Assembly (NCBI GenBank): GCA_000727475.1
Contig: KL647327.1
Location: 141,011-205,010, forward strand
Direction of reading: 5' to 3'
Length of the DNA: 64,000 bases
Source of the DNA: Sarcocystis neurona
Lineage: Eukaryota; Apicomplexa; Conoidasida; Eucoccidiorida; Sarcocystidae
This document shows positions 32,101 through 42,714 of the stretch, one piece after another (position 1 is the stretch's first letter; each line of letters begins with the position of its first letter). The translations under genes and the position numbers were made by a program. The notes under the pieces were generated by a model. It ran no database searches. It saw nothing but the letters and a program-made list of their open reading frames with translations, and had not been told where the DNA came from.

Positions 32101-33646
32101 TGGATGAATATAAATGGCCACACTTATACATGTATACCTGTATACCGAAGGTACGTCTTTATATACTTACTCGTGTGTTGAAGTACGCCTGCGTCTCTTA
32201 CGTTGTTGTGCTGAGGCTTTTGTGTGTGCGTGTGTCGGGAAGAAGGGGTGCTGCTGCGCGTCTGTTGGGAGAAAAATTCTGCTTTTGCTGCTGTTGCTGC
32301 TGCTGTTGCGGCAATTTCTCTGCAGCAACCAGGCGATCCAGACGACCGTGGGCGCCATTCCAAGCATCGTCTTCCTGATGAGTGCCTCGCACACGTGAGC
32401 CGCCTCTGTGTATAACGATATATATGCATGCGTACATAGGTATATGTATATATATATATGTACGTGTATATGTGCATGTATGCGTTCGTATGTATACGTA
32501 TACATATATATATATATATATATATATGTATCTCTATATATGTGTATATAGATATACTGGTGTCTATCTGCGTGTGTGTGAGTATGTACAGCAGCTACCT
32601 GCTTTGTCAGTAGGACAAGAGCTGCTTAGAAAAGCAGTCTGAAGGTGTTTTTCTGTGTGACATAATTTTTTTGTGTGTCGATCCTCACTGGTCTGACGCC
32701 TGTCTTCAACCGGTACGCCATTTCTGCTGCTGCTGCTGGTGGTGGTACTGCTGCTCTCAGCATGCTGCTGCGTAGTGGCTATTTGCCTGAGTTCTCTCAA
32801 TCCGAATACCTGTGGACGAACTTTCACGCTCAACTGCGTACGGGGTTCGTTTTGTGGCTCTGAGGCGAGACTTGTATTGCACGAAACCATATATTCAGTA
32901 GACTTGAGAGGGAGGAGTATCGCTCGTTGCCACATATGATTAAACTGCTTCACAGTTGCTGTGTGAATTACCTGAACGGCCGCAGGTTTCCTCAGAGAAG
33001 AATGCCTGTCTATACTGTCTCGGTGGTACTCAGAACATTTCCGGTAATACTTGTGTCTCTCTGTATACGGGCTGCAAAGTAGAAGACGTTGTGACTTTCG
33101 TAGCCATCAGTTTTGCTAGTGCGTCTTGCAAGGACTTAGAATACGAACGTTTTAACGAGCGTCTGTGATCTGGGCGCGCAGTTGACACCTGATTTAGATA
33201 ATTCGGACGGACAAGTGCTTTGACGAAAGTGCTGCTGTTGCTGTTGCGATTCACTTTTTCGAGTTTGCTGCTGCGATGAGCGCTGAAGATATACTTTCGA
33301 TTTTGATTTTCGACGGGGGACCTCTGTGCTGCTGCTGTCGGGATGACGCAGTTTCTACGCACGGTTGATGCAGCTGCATCTGCAGCGGCTCCTGCTGCTG
33401 GTTCGTGGTTTTCTGGTATTGCTGCTGCCGCTGTCTCGACTCTCACGTTGCCACTGCGGGACTCCCGATTTCTTCCTCCAGGTGCTGCTGCCGCTTTCGT
33501 TTCTGCTACTGCTGTTGATGCCCTGTGTCCGCCGCCAGGTGAGGAAACTTGTTTTCTGGAAGAAACCGTATTTTTACGAAAACGAGCTCAAACCGTACGG
33601 CCCCGAGCCCTTCGGTCACGTTGCTGCCCCGCAGCCAATTCGGTAG
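29047..33646 (+). CDS. small membrane protein resembling complex III subunit QCR8
   Basis: Four exons join in phase: 29047-29138 (starting ATG GCG), 31798-31849, 32333-32394 and 33544-33646. They predict about 103 residues: MATLIGAKDGVFAFRYNGPM, then GYKFGFKQWLRYLITANYPG, AIVKLITEAIQTTVGAIPSI, VFLMSASHTKLVFWKKPYFY and ENELKPYGPEP up to a TAG. Mitochondrial QCR8 is a protein of about 80-100 residues with a short matrix N-terminus, an amphipathic stretch, one Pro-containing inner-membrane helix and a basic, aromatic Asn/Tyr-rich tail. Size, order and tail fit, but the identification is by eye. If correct, it is part of ubiquinol:cytochrome c oxidoreductase. Acceptors are preceded by CTG-rich sense-strand tracts. 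The open frame also extends upstream of the ATG to an AG at 29037, so this could instead be an internal exon of the gene at 22.3 kb. Confidence 0.45.
29429..29575 (+). CDS. isolated candidate exon
   Basis: The plus-strand frame LWDACTDERVGLNKTAGLMA then AFMRNCRREHHARNRINT looks like protein and ends near a GTATCC donor. Its exit phase (1) does not fit the QCR8-like exons around it, and pyrimidine sequence upstream is poor. The 5' border is approximate. Confidence 0.22.
29600..30000. repeat. imperfect 141-bp duplication, TA-rich
   Basis: The motif GGGACGTAGC...CTCTCAACACC at about 29789 recurs as GGAACGTAGC...CTCTCAAAACC at 29931, together with the flanking GCTGCTG..AATATATAA sequence. It lies in intron 1 of the QCR8-like locus. 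Confidence 0.65.
30268..30690 (-). CDS. minus-strand exon pair nested in a plus-strand intron
   Basis: Exon 30540-30690 (acceptor CGGCTAG, donor GTACGC) encodes EWCDGRVAELIKEVLLQELR then TERRFFIVDRYLRGHLKIST. Exon 30268-30408 (acceptor TCCTGCAG, donor GTGCAG) encodes GCFSTLLPLFHAFAYSAAAV then SALAENVRAATIPLQ, and joins in phase 0. The first part has a Trp-helix-strand rhythm loosely like a Tctex1 dynein light chain, but this is not secure. Neither a start nor a stop is identified. It would be transcribed opposite to the QCR8-like locus that surrounds it. Confidence 0.35.
31540..31797. repeat. CTG / 'TTTGCCGCGACTGCCGC' repeat before exon 2
   Basis: A 30-base unit, 'TTGCTGCTGCTGTTTTGCCGCGACTGCCGC', is repeated three times at 31587-31680 and then grades into pure CTG up to the acceptor at 31797. 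Confidence 0.8.
31798..31849 (+). CDS. QCR8-like exon 2
   Basis: GCTGTAG is followed by one base plus seventeen codons, YLITANYPGAIVKLITE, then a GTATGT donor. The phase 2 entry fits exon 1. The preceding 200 bases are CTG repeats. Confidence 0.6.
31950..32540. repeat. TATA repeat blocks around QCR8-like exon 3
   Basis: TA-rich sequence lies at 31960-32140 and 32410-32530, including (TA)n at 32505-32527. The 33 kb stretch after it (32540-33480) is semi-unique with no other well-bordered exon. Confidence 0.7.
32333..32394 (+). CDS. QCR8-like exon 3, membrane helix
   Basis: CAGCAACCAG is followed by AIQTTVGAIPSIVFLMSASH plus two bases, then a GTGAGC donor. The phase 0 entry requires the second AG. 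This is the only clearly hydrophobic helix of the protein. Confidence 0.6.
33544..33646 (+). CDS. QCR8-like terminal exon
   Basis: The acceptor at GGTGAG (33543), not the CCGCCAG five bases earlier, restores phase 2. It encodes KLVFWKKPYFYENELKPYGP, EPFGHVAAPQPIR and a TAG. Confidence 0.6.
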
Positions 33647-35964
33647 CTTCTTCAACAAGCAGCCATTTACTGCTGCCTCCTCACTGCAGGGTTATTCCCG
33701 CGGCCGGATCCGCTGGTGCTCAGGGGCCGTTGCAAATACTTCCGCTGCTTAGTCCTTCATATAGTTGTATACGTATAGGTTCGACAGGCAGTGTTGTCTG
33801 CCAAAAAAGAATGTCAGGTGTTTCCTGGAGCCAGTTCACTCGAGCCTCAAGGCGTGAAAAACGTGTCCGCAGGTGCAGCGCACGCACACGTAGACGGGGG
33901 ATGCATGACGGAAAAAAAGTGCACAAGTACTACGCATGGACACGGATATGTGTTTACGTACAGATACACAAGCAGGCTCTTGAAGTGCACAGAAGTGCGA
34001 AAGAGACGGGGTTGCACGCTCACTTCTGTGAAACACAGAAAGTAACAGCACCAGTCCTTCCACGCATGCATTCACGTACGTACATATCCTGCATATTTTT
34101 GAGGAGTCAGGAGTGTGTGTGCACTATTTCCCTATACGCACATATATCGATGCCAGTTTAGCAGATTTCACACGGCGGCCGAAGATGCATTACATATTTG
34201 CACTGCCAGGTTCTTCGCAGGTCAGTGTGTCGTGCCCGGAAGATCTCAGTCGGCTGCAGGTCACGCTTGCCGCTCGTCTTTTTAATAAAGCTGCGTTCAC
34301 GCACTCAGGTGAATAATGTATGCTTACTCAGGTATAATTACCCAGAATTCATATTTACACAGGTACAAGTGTATGTGTACGGAGGCGTCTGCTGTGCGAC
34401 TGCAAATACCGCACTCAGCTCGTGCTTTTGGTTAGTTCCGTATCGTCGAGCGGAGGCGGTGGCGGAATATCTGCATCCTTGTGGTTAACGTTTACGTGTC
34501 CGCCTGACACTGTAGAATCACCCAGCGTGCAGACGCTGCAACCGTTGATCGGCGTGGCGGCGGATGAGCATTTGCAGCTCGTGGAGGTGGTAGTACAGAG
34601 CATAACCTTCGATGGTGACAAAGTTTGCAGGGTCCGCCGCTGGTCTTGAAAAGTGGTCTCGTTCGTTAAGTGCGCAGCTTTTTTTTTCACAGTAAACTAA
34701 AGCGGTTTAAAGACGCCGCAGCTTCTGAGATGTGACACAGTGAATGGGATTCACTTGCAAAACCTGCAACGGCCGCAGCAACAAATGGAAGGCACAACTC
34801 CATCAACAGGTTATACGACTTTACACGCAGCGTCTGCTACAGGCCTCACGTCAAACTGACGCTTTTGGAAACATGTCTAACCGTTCCAGCAGGAAATTTG
34901 ATGATCTTTTACAGTGCTGCGTATACGGGCCCCCGCCTGTCAGACTGAACTCTCTGCCGTATCTGTCTGTCTGCCTGCTTGTGCGTCGACCGCGTCATGG
35001 GTAACATATGGATACGTATGTATATATATATATGTATATATATGTAAATGTATAGGCGTACATCTCCCGTAGGTGTAAGCATAAATACAGATGTGACGCG
35101 TGAACGTGTGCGTAAGCATGTGTAAACAAGTCGTCATGAAGGATAGCGGTGGCAGCTTTACTTGCTAAAATACTGAAGAAGTCAATCCAGCTTGAACAGT
35201 GTCGCAGCAGTTGTGTTGCGCACAGTCACAGGTCACTGAATTTAGGGGAGCGCCCGCGCTACGACACCCATTCAACCTTGTGTCGTGGGGTGCTTCGTGG
35301 AGGGAGCTTCAGATTGTATGTGCCCGTGCGCGTGTAAGGTTCAACTCCGCCTGGAGCAGGCAGAAGTTTATGAAGGGGAAATCTAAATGTGGAACTTCAG
35401 TGGTATGTAGGCGATTTAGTTACACAGTGTCACGCTTACGAACCTGCGAAGCTGAGGCAGCGCAACAGTTTTAATTCGTTACACATGTATACGTATAGAC
35501 ATGTTTATCCATATAATTGTTTACTTGTATATACACACATTTACCTTCAGATATTTATATATATATATATATTAATGCATATGTTCTTTATCCGACGCAA
35601 CACACATCAATGTTTTTGTGATGCGTACGTACACCGTAGTTCAAGAAATCGCTCCTGAACGACGTATTTACCAAGTTGCAAAGGCCTTACCATTTGTTTG
35701 AGGACAGGCAATCCTCGTACGTACTATGCATTGTCTGCCCGTACTCGAGAAATACCTTCGGGACATGTATATGCATTACTACGCGAGCGCAGGTGAGAAG
35801 TCCTGTATGTGTCGTATCTGCGTGTCAAGCTCCAGAGATGCACGCATATTGGTAACTCCACACACGACTGTAAAGTTGTGGTTGCACGTACAATTCGCCG
35901 CAGCCACATTCAACTCTACGAGGAGCCTCTGAATTTGTGTCCCCTCGCTGCTGCATATCCCATG

Positions 35965-36522
35965 TTAATGACGTGGTTCTTTGATGTAGCTCGCGAGAGG
36001 GCAGTTCTTCCAGACGCCGTAGTGCTTCTTGCAATAGTGTATGAGCTTCCACTGGTTCACTTCTTCTTCTCCGTGACCTGAGTGACCAACGGGTCGAGCA
36101 CCCATTTCGTAACGGTGCTTACGCCTGCTGGCGGCAAAAGGCGGATGCTTTCGTGGAGGTATCTCGCCTTCGAATCCGCGGAAAAAATGCAAGCGGTTGG
36201 CGCTCATCTGCGTCGGCATGGACGGATCCTCCTGGATATAAGTAGAACCAGTTGCTTCTCCTCCAGGCGACGGGGACGTGAAGTGCTGCAGCAGTGTTGG
36301 ACCGCTGATTTTGTGCGAAAGCTGACGAGCGATCAGGCCTGCTCTGTCCCGCGACATTCTTTTCTGCACGCGCTGCTGCTGCTCCACGACTGCTGTTACA
36401 ACTGCGAGACTCGCGGCTACCGCAGCAAATGCTGCAACAGCACGAGCAGCCCGAAACCTTGCTGCGACTGCAGGCGTCATTCGTGGCCGTGTCAGTGTCG
36501 TCGAACTGGATGTGTCTTCCAT
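35965..36522 (-). CDS. 186-aa protein with N-terminal membrane anchor
   Basis: A single open frame runs from ATG at 36522 to TAA at 35965. After a Thr/Arg-rich lead it has an Ala/Val helix (VAAFAAVAASLAVVTAVV, about residues 28-46). A basic middle follows, then a tail rich in His, Lys and Trp (EEEVNQWKLIHYCKKHYGVW). That is the layout of a mitochondrial or secretory single-pass protein. No family was recognised. The length alone could arise by chance about once in a segment this size; the composition argues for a real gene. Confidence 0.4.
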   Translation of the reverse strand: MEDTSSSTTLTRPRMTPAVAARFRAARAVAAFAAVAASLAVVTAVVEQQQRVQKRMSRDRAGLIARQLSHKISGPTLLQHFTSPSPGGEATGSTYIQEDPSMPTQMSANRLHFFRGFEGEIPPRKHPPFAASRRKHRYEMGARPVGHSGHGEEEVNQWKLIHYCKKHYGVWKNCPLASYIKEPRH

Positions 36523-37484
36523 GAAGTGAAACGGTGCGAAAAGTAGAGGACGCTGCAGAAAGTCTACGATAGAAATAAGTTATGTACCTGCTGTATTCCT
36601 TCAAAACGCAGCAATCCTTCCTGCTGGTTTTCCAGCGTGGAACTTGGAAGCACGACTTTCCTGCTCCTGGGAACAAATAAATGAGCACCTTTCGCAAAAT
36701 ATGGCAGTCGAGTTCAACGAATGAGACACTGAAGGTTTTGGTTCTCAAGCAACCGATCGGTAGTTAAGTATCAGCTTTTGCCTGTAGTCTCCTTTTCTTG
36801 TGCGCCGCTTTCCTAGAAGACGAGTTCTAGGGCGTTGAGTTCCTTCCCTTGTGAAGACGACGGCCGTCACTTTGCACAACTTCTCACAGAGTCAGCCTCC
36901 CTTTTTCCGAACATAATCAGCCTACAGACTGTAGGTCCCTAAGTGTAGAAAAAGACGTAAATTGAGAAGGAGTTCATTTTTGAGAAGTCCGAGCGCAAGA
37001 GAAGGGCGCACACATCAGTGCTAATGTCGTCCGGAAAATGCGTACGCAAACGTTGAAGCACAGTTTGCTTCATACGTCCAAGTGGCACCACTGACAGGAG
37101 AGTCATTTGAATTGGTATTTTTGCCGAAGCAGTTTTCTCGTGGACGAAAGTCGATGCCGTTTTTCCTAGATGTCAACTTCTTATTCAGCTGTCGTAATAG
37201 GAGGAAGCTGTGCACTGAATGAGTGACTCCGCTTAGTAGTGGTCTTCGATGTTTGTTTCGCATGCTATTAGTGACAAGGAAGACCTACACCAATTTCTGT
37301 GTGTAGTAGTGTACTTAACTACTCACTTATTAGTCCGCCTACTAGTTATACGCAGTCTAGCTGTGTAGACACACTACACGTTGAATTTCATCCCTACCCG
37401 GACACCTGCTGAAAGCGGAAAATTCAATTAACAGAAGTTGTGCCTGCGGGACATGCGTCGATACATGTGAAGATCCGTTATAGC

Positions 37485-37635
37485 ACACTCTCCGGAATCT
37501 CAAAGGCGTTTTCGGCTAGCTGTTGTTGTGCGCTTATGGAAATATGACTCCACTTCTGAAGTACACTATCCGGCAAGTCGAAGGCGTACTCGGCTAGCTG
37601 TTGTGATGTGCTTGTTAAAGTATGACTCCACATTT
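37485..37635. repeat. 78-bp imperfect direct repeat
   Basis: CGGCTAGCTGTTGT occurs at about 37512 and 37590. The flanks CACT(C/A)TCCGG(A/C)A..TC.AAGGCGT and TATGACTCCAC also match. Two copies, no coding sense. Confidence 0.75.
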
Positions 37636-40286
37636 GTCAGGAGAGAAACACACAAAGTGTAAACTGATCGTTCTTGAAACACTCGAACAAGTGTAATTCA
37701 TAGGGGTTGTGGTCCTTGGAATTTCGAGTACAGTCGTCTAAATTGTTCTCGGAAAGCGGTCGTGTAGAGACCATGATGATTACTTTACCGTGGTGCAAAG
37801 CGCTAGCCAGAACTGGAAACTCCGGGTGGTGCTGAAGCCACTGGCAATCTAGAGGCCTCACCTACCGCCAGACGTCTTGTCACTTTTGCCACTGAGTACA
37901 AAGCCTGGGAAGCATGCTCTAGCAGCTACTTTTCTACCACAAGTATACGGTGTGTGATCGCTGTCGTTGGAATATCTGGAAACATGAACGAAAGTGGACG
38001 GCTGTACGGGTGTGGACGGCGACCTTCGTGTGTATGTGTACGGCGGCACGTAAAACCCAGAGTGTCCTTGACGTTGTGTTGTCAGGTGCCGCTAAATAAG
38101 AGGTCAAGCAGTACAGAATCAAATCTTTAGTCAGTGTCTCTATTTCGTGTTCCCTTGTCGTAGCAATGCATCGCCACATCTGTACGCATAACCAGCTGCT
38201 TCGTATGAAAAATTCACCACACAATAGTTGGTTCACCTAGGCAGGAAGCAGCAGCCGACTCCCTGAATGCCTTTCTGGCGCGGAAGCCTCTGGAAAAACT
38301 CAACTTGCAAGAAGACTCAACGAGTAGAGAACGCTCCGTTGCAGTGTTCTCTCATAAGCTCTTACAGGTAGACAAAGTGTGACGTGTTTCTCCGCTCTTG
38401 CTAGGCCTACGATGCTTGTGTTCCAGAGTCAGCGCACGTACACATACTTGGGGGCGCACTTTCCCAGCTGACCTGCTTCCTAATCTCAACATCCGCAAGT
38501 GTCTTACTGTGTCTAGTCAGAGTTTTTTGGACCCACATGTACAGTTTCAATTGTTTCTCTCAACGTTCGACCTGATCTGCGGGAAGTGCGTTTAACTGCT
38601 GTGACTCGTTAACCCAGTTGAACTGTGCGAGGCAGCAACTGGACTTCCCTGCGTATAAATACAGCTGCGCACACGTTTTCTTAGCGGTACACCTGTGGAC
38701 AGTGCGTGCACAGAAAACGAAGTGTCTGCGATCTACAGCTGAAAACTTGACTCGAAACTAGATCGAGCCCTTTCCCCCCCAACACGTAGAGAATATCGAG
38801 AAATCCTCCGCACTTTTCGTCTTCCAGGGAGAGAACACCGGTGGATTCTGTGACGCAGATTGTGCTTGTGATAACAGGTCGAGCAACAACCAAACACGTA
38901 GCTGCACATTTAGCAGGAGGACAGACGGATTGACGAAAGGCAGGTAGATAGGTTACAGAATACAGGGGCGGATGTGCGCCAGCATGTCTGTGCGTCAACG
39001 AAGCGGGGTACGTATGCATCTCATTAAATAACTGCACACTATGTTCTTATCTTATCATGCACACTTGTACCCGCGCTGACTTGTAACTCCAAAGCCCCTT
39101 CGTCGCAGTTTGAAAAATGCACCTTGTAAAAGTATGCAGACACACACTGCAAATGGTCAGCTGATGTATAATACTGCGCCGCTTGCAAGGTAAGAAATCG
39201 TGGTGCTTTTGCTGGCCACCCTGGTATTGCGTTCTTAGTTCGTCCTTGCCCCACTGCAAGAACTTACGTCAAACAGAGGGATGCGTCGAAGGTATACACG
39301 GTGTCGATAGCTCCGGCAGAATTTGTTTATTGTAGTCAGCATATGATCAGGCTCACAAATCTGGCTTCCTTCCCGTCAGTGACTGTTAAGTGAGTCGCCA
39401 GGAATATTACTCGCACTCGCTCTGGCGAGCTGCTGAATGGCTGTAAAGTAGTGCGCGGCCTGCATACCCCTCAGAATTTCCCTGTGCCCTCTCCAGCTAC
39501 CACGTGAGTCTGGCGGTTTAAGATTTTGTCAATGACACGGCGCGTGAAGGTTCGTAGCACGCGTCACGTCAGGACGGTGGTGGGCGACGCTTTGAGATTT
39601 GGACTCGTGCGGAAACTGTAAGGATGCGTATTTACCTGTTAATCAACAATCACTGGCACACACACACACACTACACAAAACGGAGAGAAAAGCGCCTCCA
39701 AAGCAGCTCCCAAGTTCCGAATGTTGTTCCAAGTCAAAACGCTGTGTGCCTGTGATTTTATCTGTTCGTACGTGTAGCCGACGGCCGCACGTACACAACA
39801 TGTGAACCCTGGCCACATTTTTCCGAAGCGGCGCACCAGGTGCGCCACTATCACATTTAATACCTGCGCTGTTTATAGTTGCTTATGTATGGTGGCCACT
39901 GGTTCTCGACTGTACAGACCGCTACCGGTACTTCTTTATCCCCACGAAAGTTCTGTCTAGGTCTTCCATGAAAAGAACACATTTTTCAATTGCAGCGTCA
40001 CCTAAACATCGGCCGATTCTCTACCCCTCCCACAAAGAGCCTGCGTTGACGCTCCTCAGGAGTTCTGTCAGAGTTTAAGGCTCAACGAATTGCACGTGTA
40101 TATCGTTCCGCATTGTTGCCAGTGGCATTCTTATGAAGAAACACTCTCGTCTACATTCAAAAGGAGGCAGAGGGTGAGCAGAGTGAGGTCGTGGTCTACA
40201 CCTTCACAGCTTCCTGCTTGTTGCGAGTGTCCCCCTCCTTGCCATAGCACATCAGAGACAGCACACACATTTAAATTGCTGTTACG

Positions 40287-40922
40287 CTACTGAGACGACA
40301 GACGGCTAAGAGCAGAGATAACCTCTCCAGAGGGGAACTTGGAGAAAAGCCCGGCTGCGTATCCTCGTGGTGCATCATCGTCTGCGATAACCCTCCGAGT
40401 GTTCGGGTTCTTTTGTAGCCGAAAGGGCAAAAAAGAAGAGTGACTGTTACTTGACGGCCCTCGTTTCACGTAGTTCATTATGTCTGGAGTTGTAGAATGG
40501 TAACCCCTCAATTTGCTAAACTGACCCCCGCTCGTCTGCAACTTCTCAACCTCTGCCCCGAGAACACGGCGTTCCGCTGGCATCCTTTCCTTGCTTGTGG
40601 ACTCCCCTGCAGGAATTGAGTCTCTTCTTTCCTTCGAATCAAGGTGAGAGAAACTTGTGCCTGGAGGACACTTGAAAGCTTTGCCACCACGACGGTGTTT
40701 TGTGCGCAGGCCTCTGAACACAGAGACCGCGCTGCTTTCAGCACCCCCCTCGGGAGAGTGAAGTCCGCTGGACAAGTCGCCGTTGGCCAAACTAGATCCG
40801 GAGCTATTTTGACTGACTAAAGAAGAGGCCACACGCACACGCTCGCGAGATGAGGCAACGACAAATGGGGGCGAGACCCACGCTGCCGCCACGAGAAGAA
40901 AACACAACCTGTAATGATCCAT
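40287..40922 (-). CDS. 211-aa predicted secreted protein
   Basis: The frame runs from ATG at 40922 to TAG at 40287 without an intron. Residues 1-24 form a classic signal peptide (YRLCFLLVAAAWVSPPFVVA, cleavage likely near ASS). The rest is Ser/Gly/Arg-rich, with patches such as RTKHRRGGKAFKCPPGTSF, and no transmembrane helix. Apicomplexans export many such family-less proteins to surface, micronemes or dense granules; I cannot assign a compartment. At 211 codons the open frame is unlikely, though not impossible, by chance. Confidence 0.5.
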   Translation of the reverse strand: MDHYRLCFLLVAAAWVSPPFVVASSRERVRVASSLVSQNSSGSSLANGDLSSGLHSPEGGAESSAVSVFRGLRTKHRRGGKAFKCPPGTSFSHLDSKERRDSIPAGESTSKERMPAERRVLGAEVEKLQTSGGQFSKLRGYHSTTPDIMNYVKRGPSSNSHSSFLPFRLQKNPNTRRVIADDDAPRGYAAGLFSKFPSGEVISALSRLSSQ

Positions 40923-41553
40923 TCCGTGCTGAAGTGGGAATAATGACTCGTTAGAAGAATAGACGAAAGAGGAAACTGCCGTTACGAGCAGCTCTCTACG
41001 TGTTCACCGCGGCCTGGCAGTCGCTGAAAGTGTCCAATCCCCAGAAAATCGCATAGGCGATTTTCTAGTAGTACGGGCTGTACTACTTCCAGTATTTCAT
41101 TTGAAGGAAGGTCACTCAGCATAGCATCCGCCTGTTCCTGCCAAGCGCACTGCTGCTACACTGCCTAGTACCCTGTTACTCGGTAAAAAGTTCACTAGGC
41201 CTCTTCTCGAGCTGTAGATGCCTCCAAGCAATACATCATATGCAGACACTTTGATATTACCGATATGTAGAGCTGGCTGCAAGTGTTTTAACTCGCCACG
41301 GGACCCGCCCCTTGGACCTCTCCGCTAGCAGCGAAGGATACGCGCTTGGATAGCCAGCAGTACAACAGGTGAACAAAGGAAAACGCCCATCCGTTTTATC
41401 CGACTAGCCAACAGTGGAACGTACCTTTCTTAGTGGTGGGCTGTATCCGTAGTGCAGAGATCTCCCCGCACCAACGTCCTGGTGAAAAAAGCCGCTGATA
41501 CAGCCTCTTCGCTAGAAACTGTCAAGGATTCAAACAACGTTTTGGAGAGACGG

Positions 41554-42505
41554 CTACAATTGTTCCGCCGCGTTTGTTGAACTGCGGCTCCCATAATCAT
41601 TAGGACCTGGACACGGTACAAAATGTCCGTCAACAAAACGTACGCGACAAATGGCTTCCCTCTTCTGAGCAGGGCTTGCTGAAGAGAGTTCTTTTCAAAT
41701 AAGATACACCAGCTCCCCAATACGTGTCGCGGATTTAATTACTGGATCGCCGAATACTGTGCGAAGGGCCCGCCGCACTCCGCAGCCGGGTGCTTCGAAG
41801 AACTCCCTGAACTCACCTCTGCTGCGATCAACTATACACAAGTGCTGCATTTTCCCGCACAAGCTCCTATAACCGCTTTCACTGCCATGATACCATACAT
41901 CGTTCATGCTGTCTGCAGCCTTACAGTTGGGTACAGGGAGCAGTCGTAGTGTTCCCCACTCTTGAGGACCCGCTGCGACACCTGCTACACACATCCTAGT
42001 GCATTTTCTGTTGGATTCTGCAGGGCCGTTCTGCCCACGAAGAGGGCCACACACGCTCGTACTTGAGTGAAGAGAATTCTGTTGCTGCCATTGTCTGTGC
42101 GTTCGTTCATCCTCACGTGAAAGGCCACCACGACTACGTGACAATTCCACAAACTGCTTCCGCAATCTGGAACGCACAGTACGTACCTGTACAGGGATGA
42201 ACAAATGCTGAAGGCGAAGCGCGTGAACCCACACATAACATCGGGCAAGAGCGTTGTGTTGCAACTCGGTTTCCCTACCCCGCCCTGATGTGATGACTTC
42301 TGCAGCTAAAGGCTCTGAAACACTCCGACGACCACGAACCTTTCCAGTCCCCTACAAAGAATCCGTTTTCTCCCTGTTGAGTCACCTCGACGGTAAGTGT
42401 GCGTAACGATGCAGAAAGCCACGGTAGCGCAACAGATAAACCGGCGTTTTTTCGAATACACGACACCGTAGAAGGCGCGACTCCAGCGAACGAAAATCTG
42501 GTCAT
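41554..42505 (-). CDS. three-exon gene of unknown function
   Basis: ATG at 42505 opens exon 42386-42505 (MTRFSFAGVAPSTVSCIRKN ... TLTVE, donor GTGACT). Exon 41817-42186 follows CCTGTACAG and holds 123 codons, including DSMNDVWYHGSESGYRSLCG and LCIVDRSR, ending at a consensus GTGAGT donor. Exon 41554-41678 follows CTCTCTTCAG and encodes CRVRFVDGHFVPCPGPNDYG then SRSSTNAAEQL and a TAG. All phases match, giving about 204 residues. The N-terminus is Arg/Ser-rich, as in mitochondrial presequences. Alternatively the middle exon reads on to 41711, is followed by a 31-base intron, and continues in another frame with a hydrophobic stretch to about 41430. Confidence 0.38.
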
Positions 42506-42678
42506 CTGGTAAAGCTCGAATAAGGAAGATTCTCTGTAACACTACAAAAAGTCGTCAACGTGGACAGCCATTCTCGACCTCAAGTCACTTTCACATGTGA
42601 GGATATATGGTCATACGTGACTACAGAGAGACGGCGGTATAGCCCTCGAATATTGGGAGAGACCAACTGTCTGCGGTC

Positions 42679-42714
42679 ATGCTTAAGTACCTTGTTATGC
42701 TTAAGTACCTTGTT
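42679..42714. repeat. 18-bp tandem duplication
   Basis: ATGCTTAAGTACCTTGTT occurs twice in direct succession (42679-42696 and 42697-42714). Multiple of three; it opens a weak plus-strand frame of 137 codons that I do not call. Confidence 0.95.

Noticed and set aside
32674..32712. Possible exon SILTGLTPVFNR between QCR8-like exons 3 and 4
   Set aside because: No AG acceptor precedes it; only a GT-TG intron would work. Exon 3 and the terminal exon join in phase without it.
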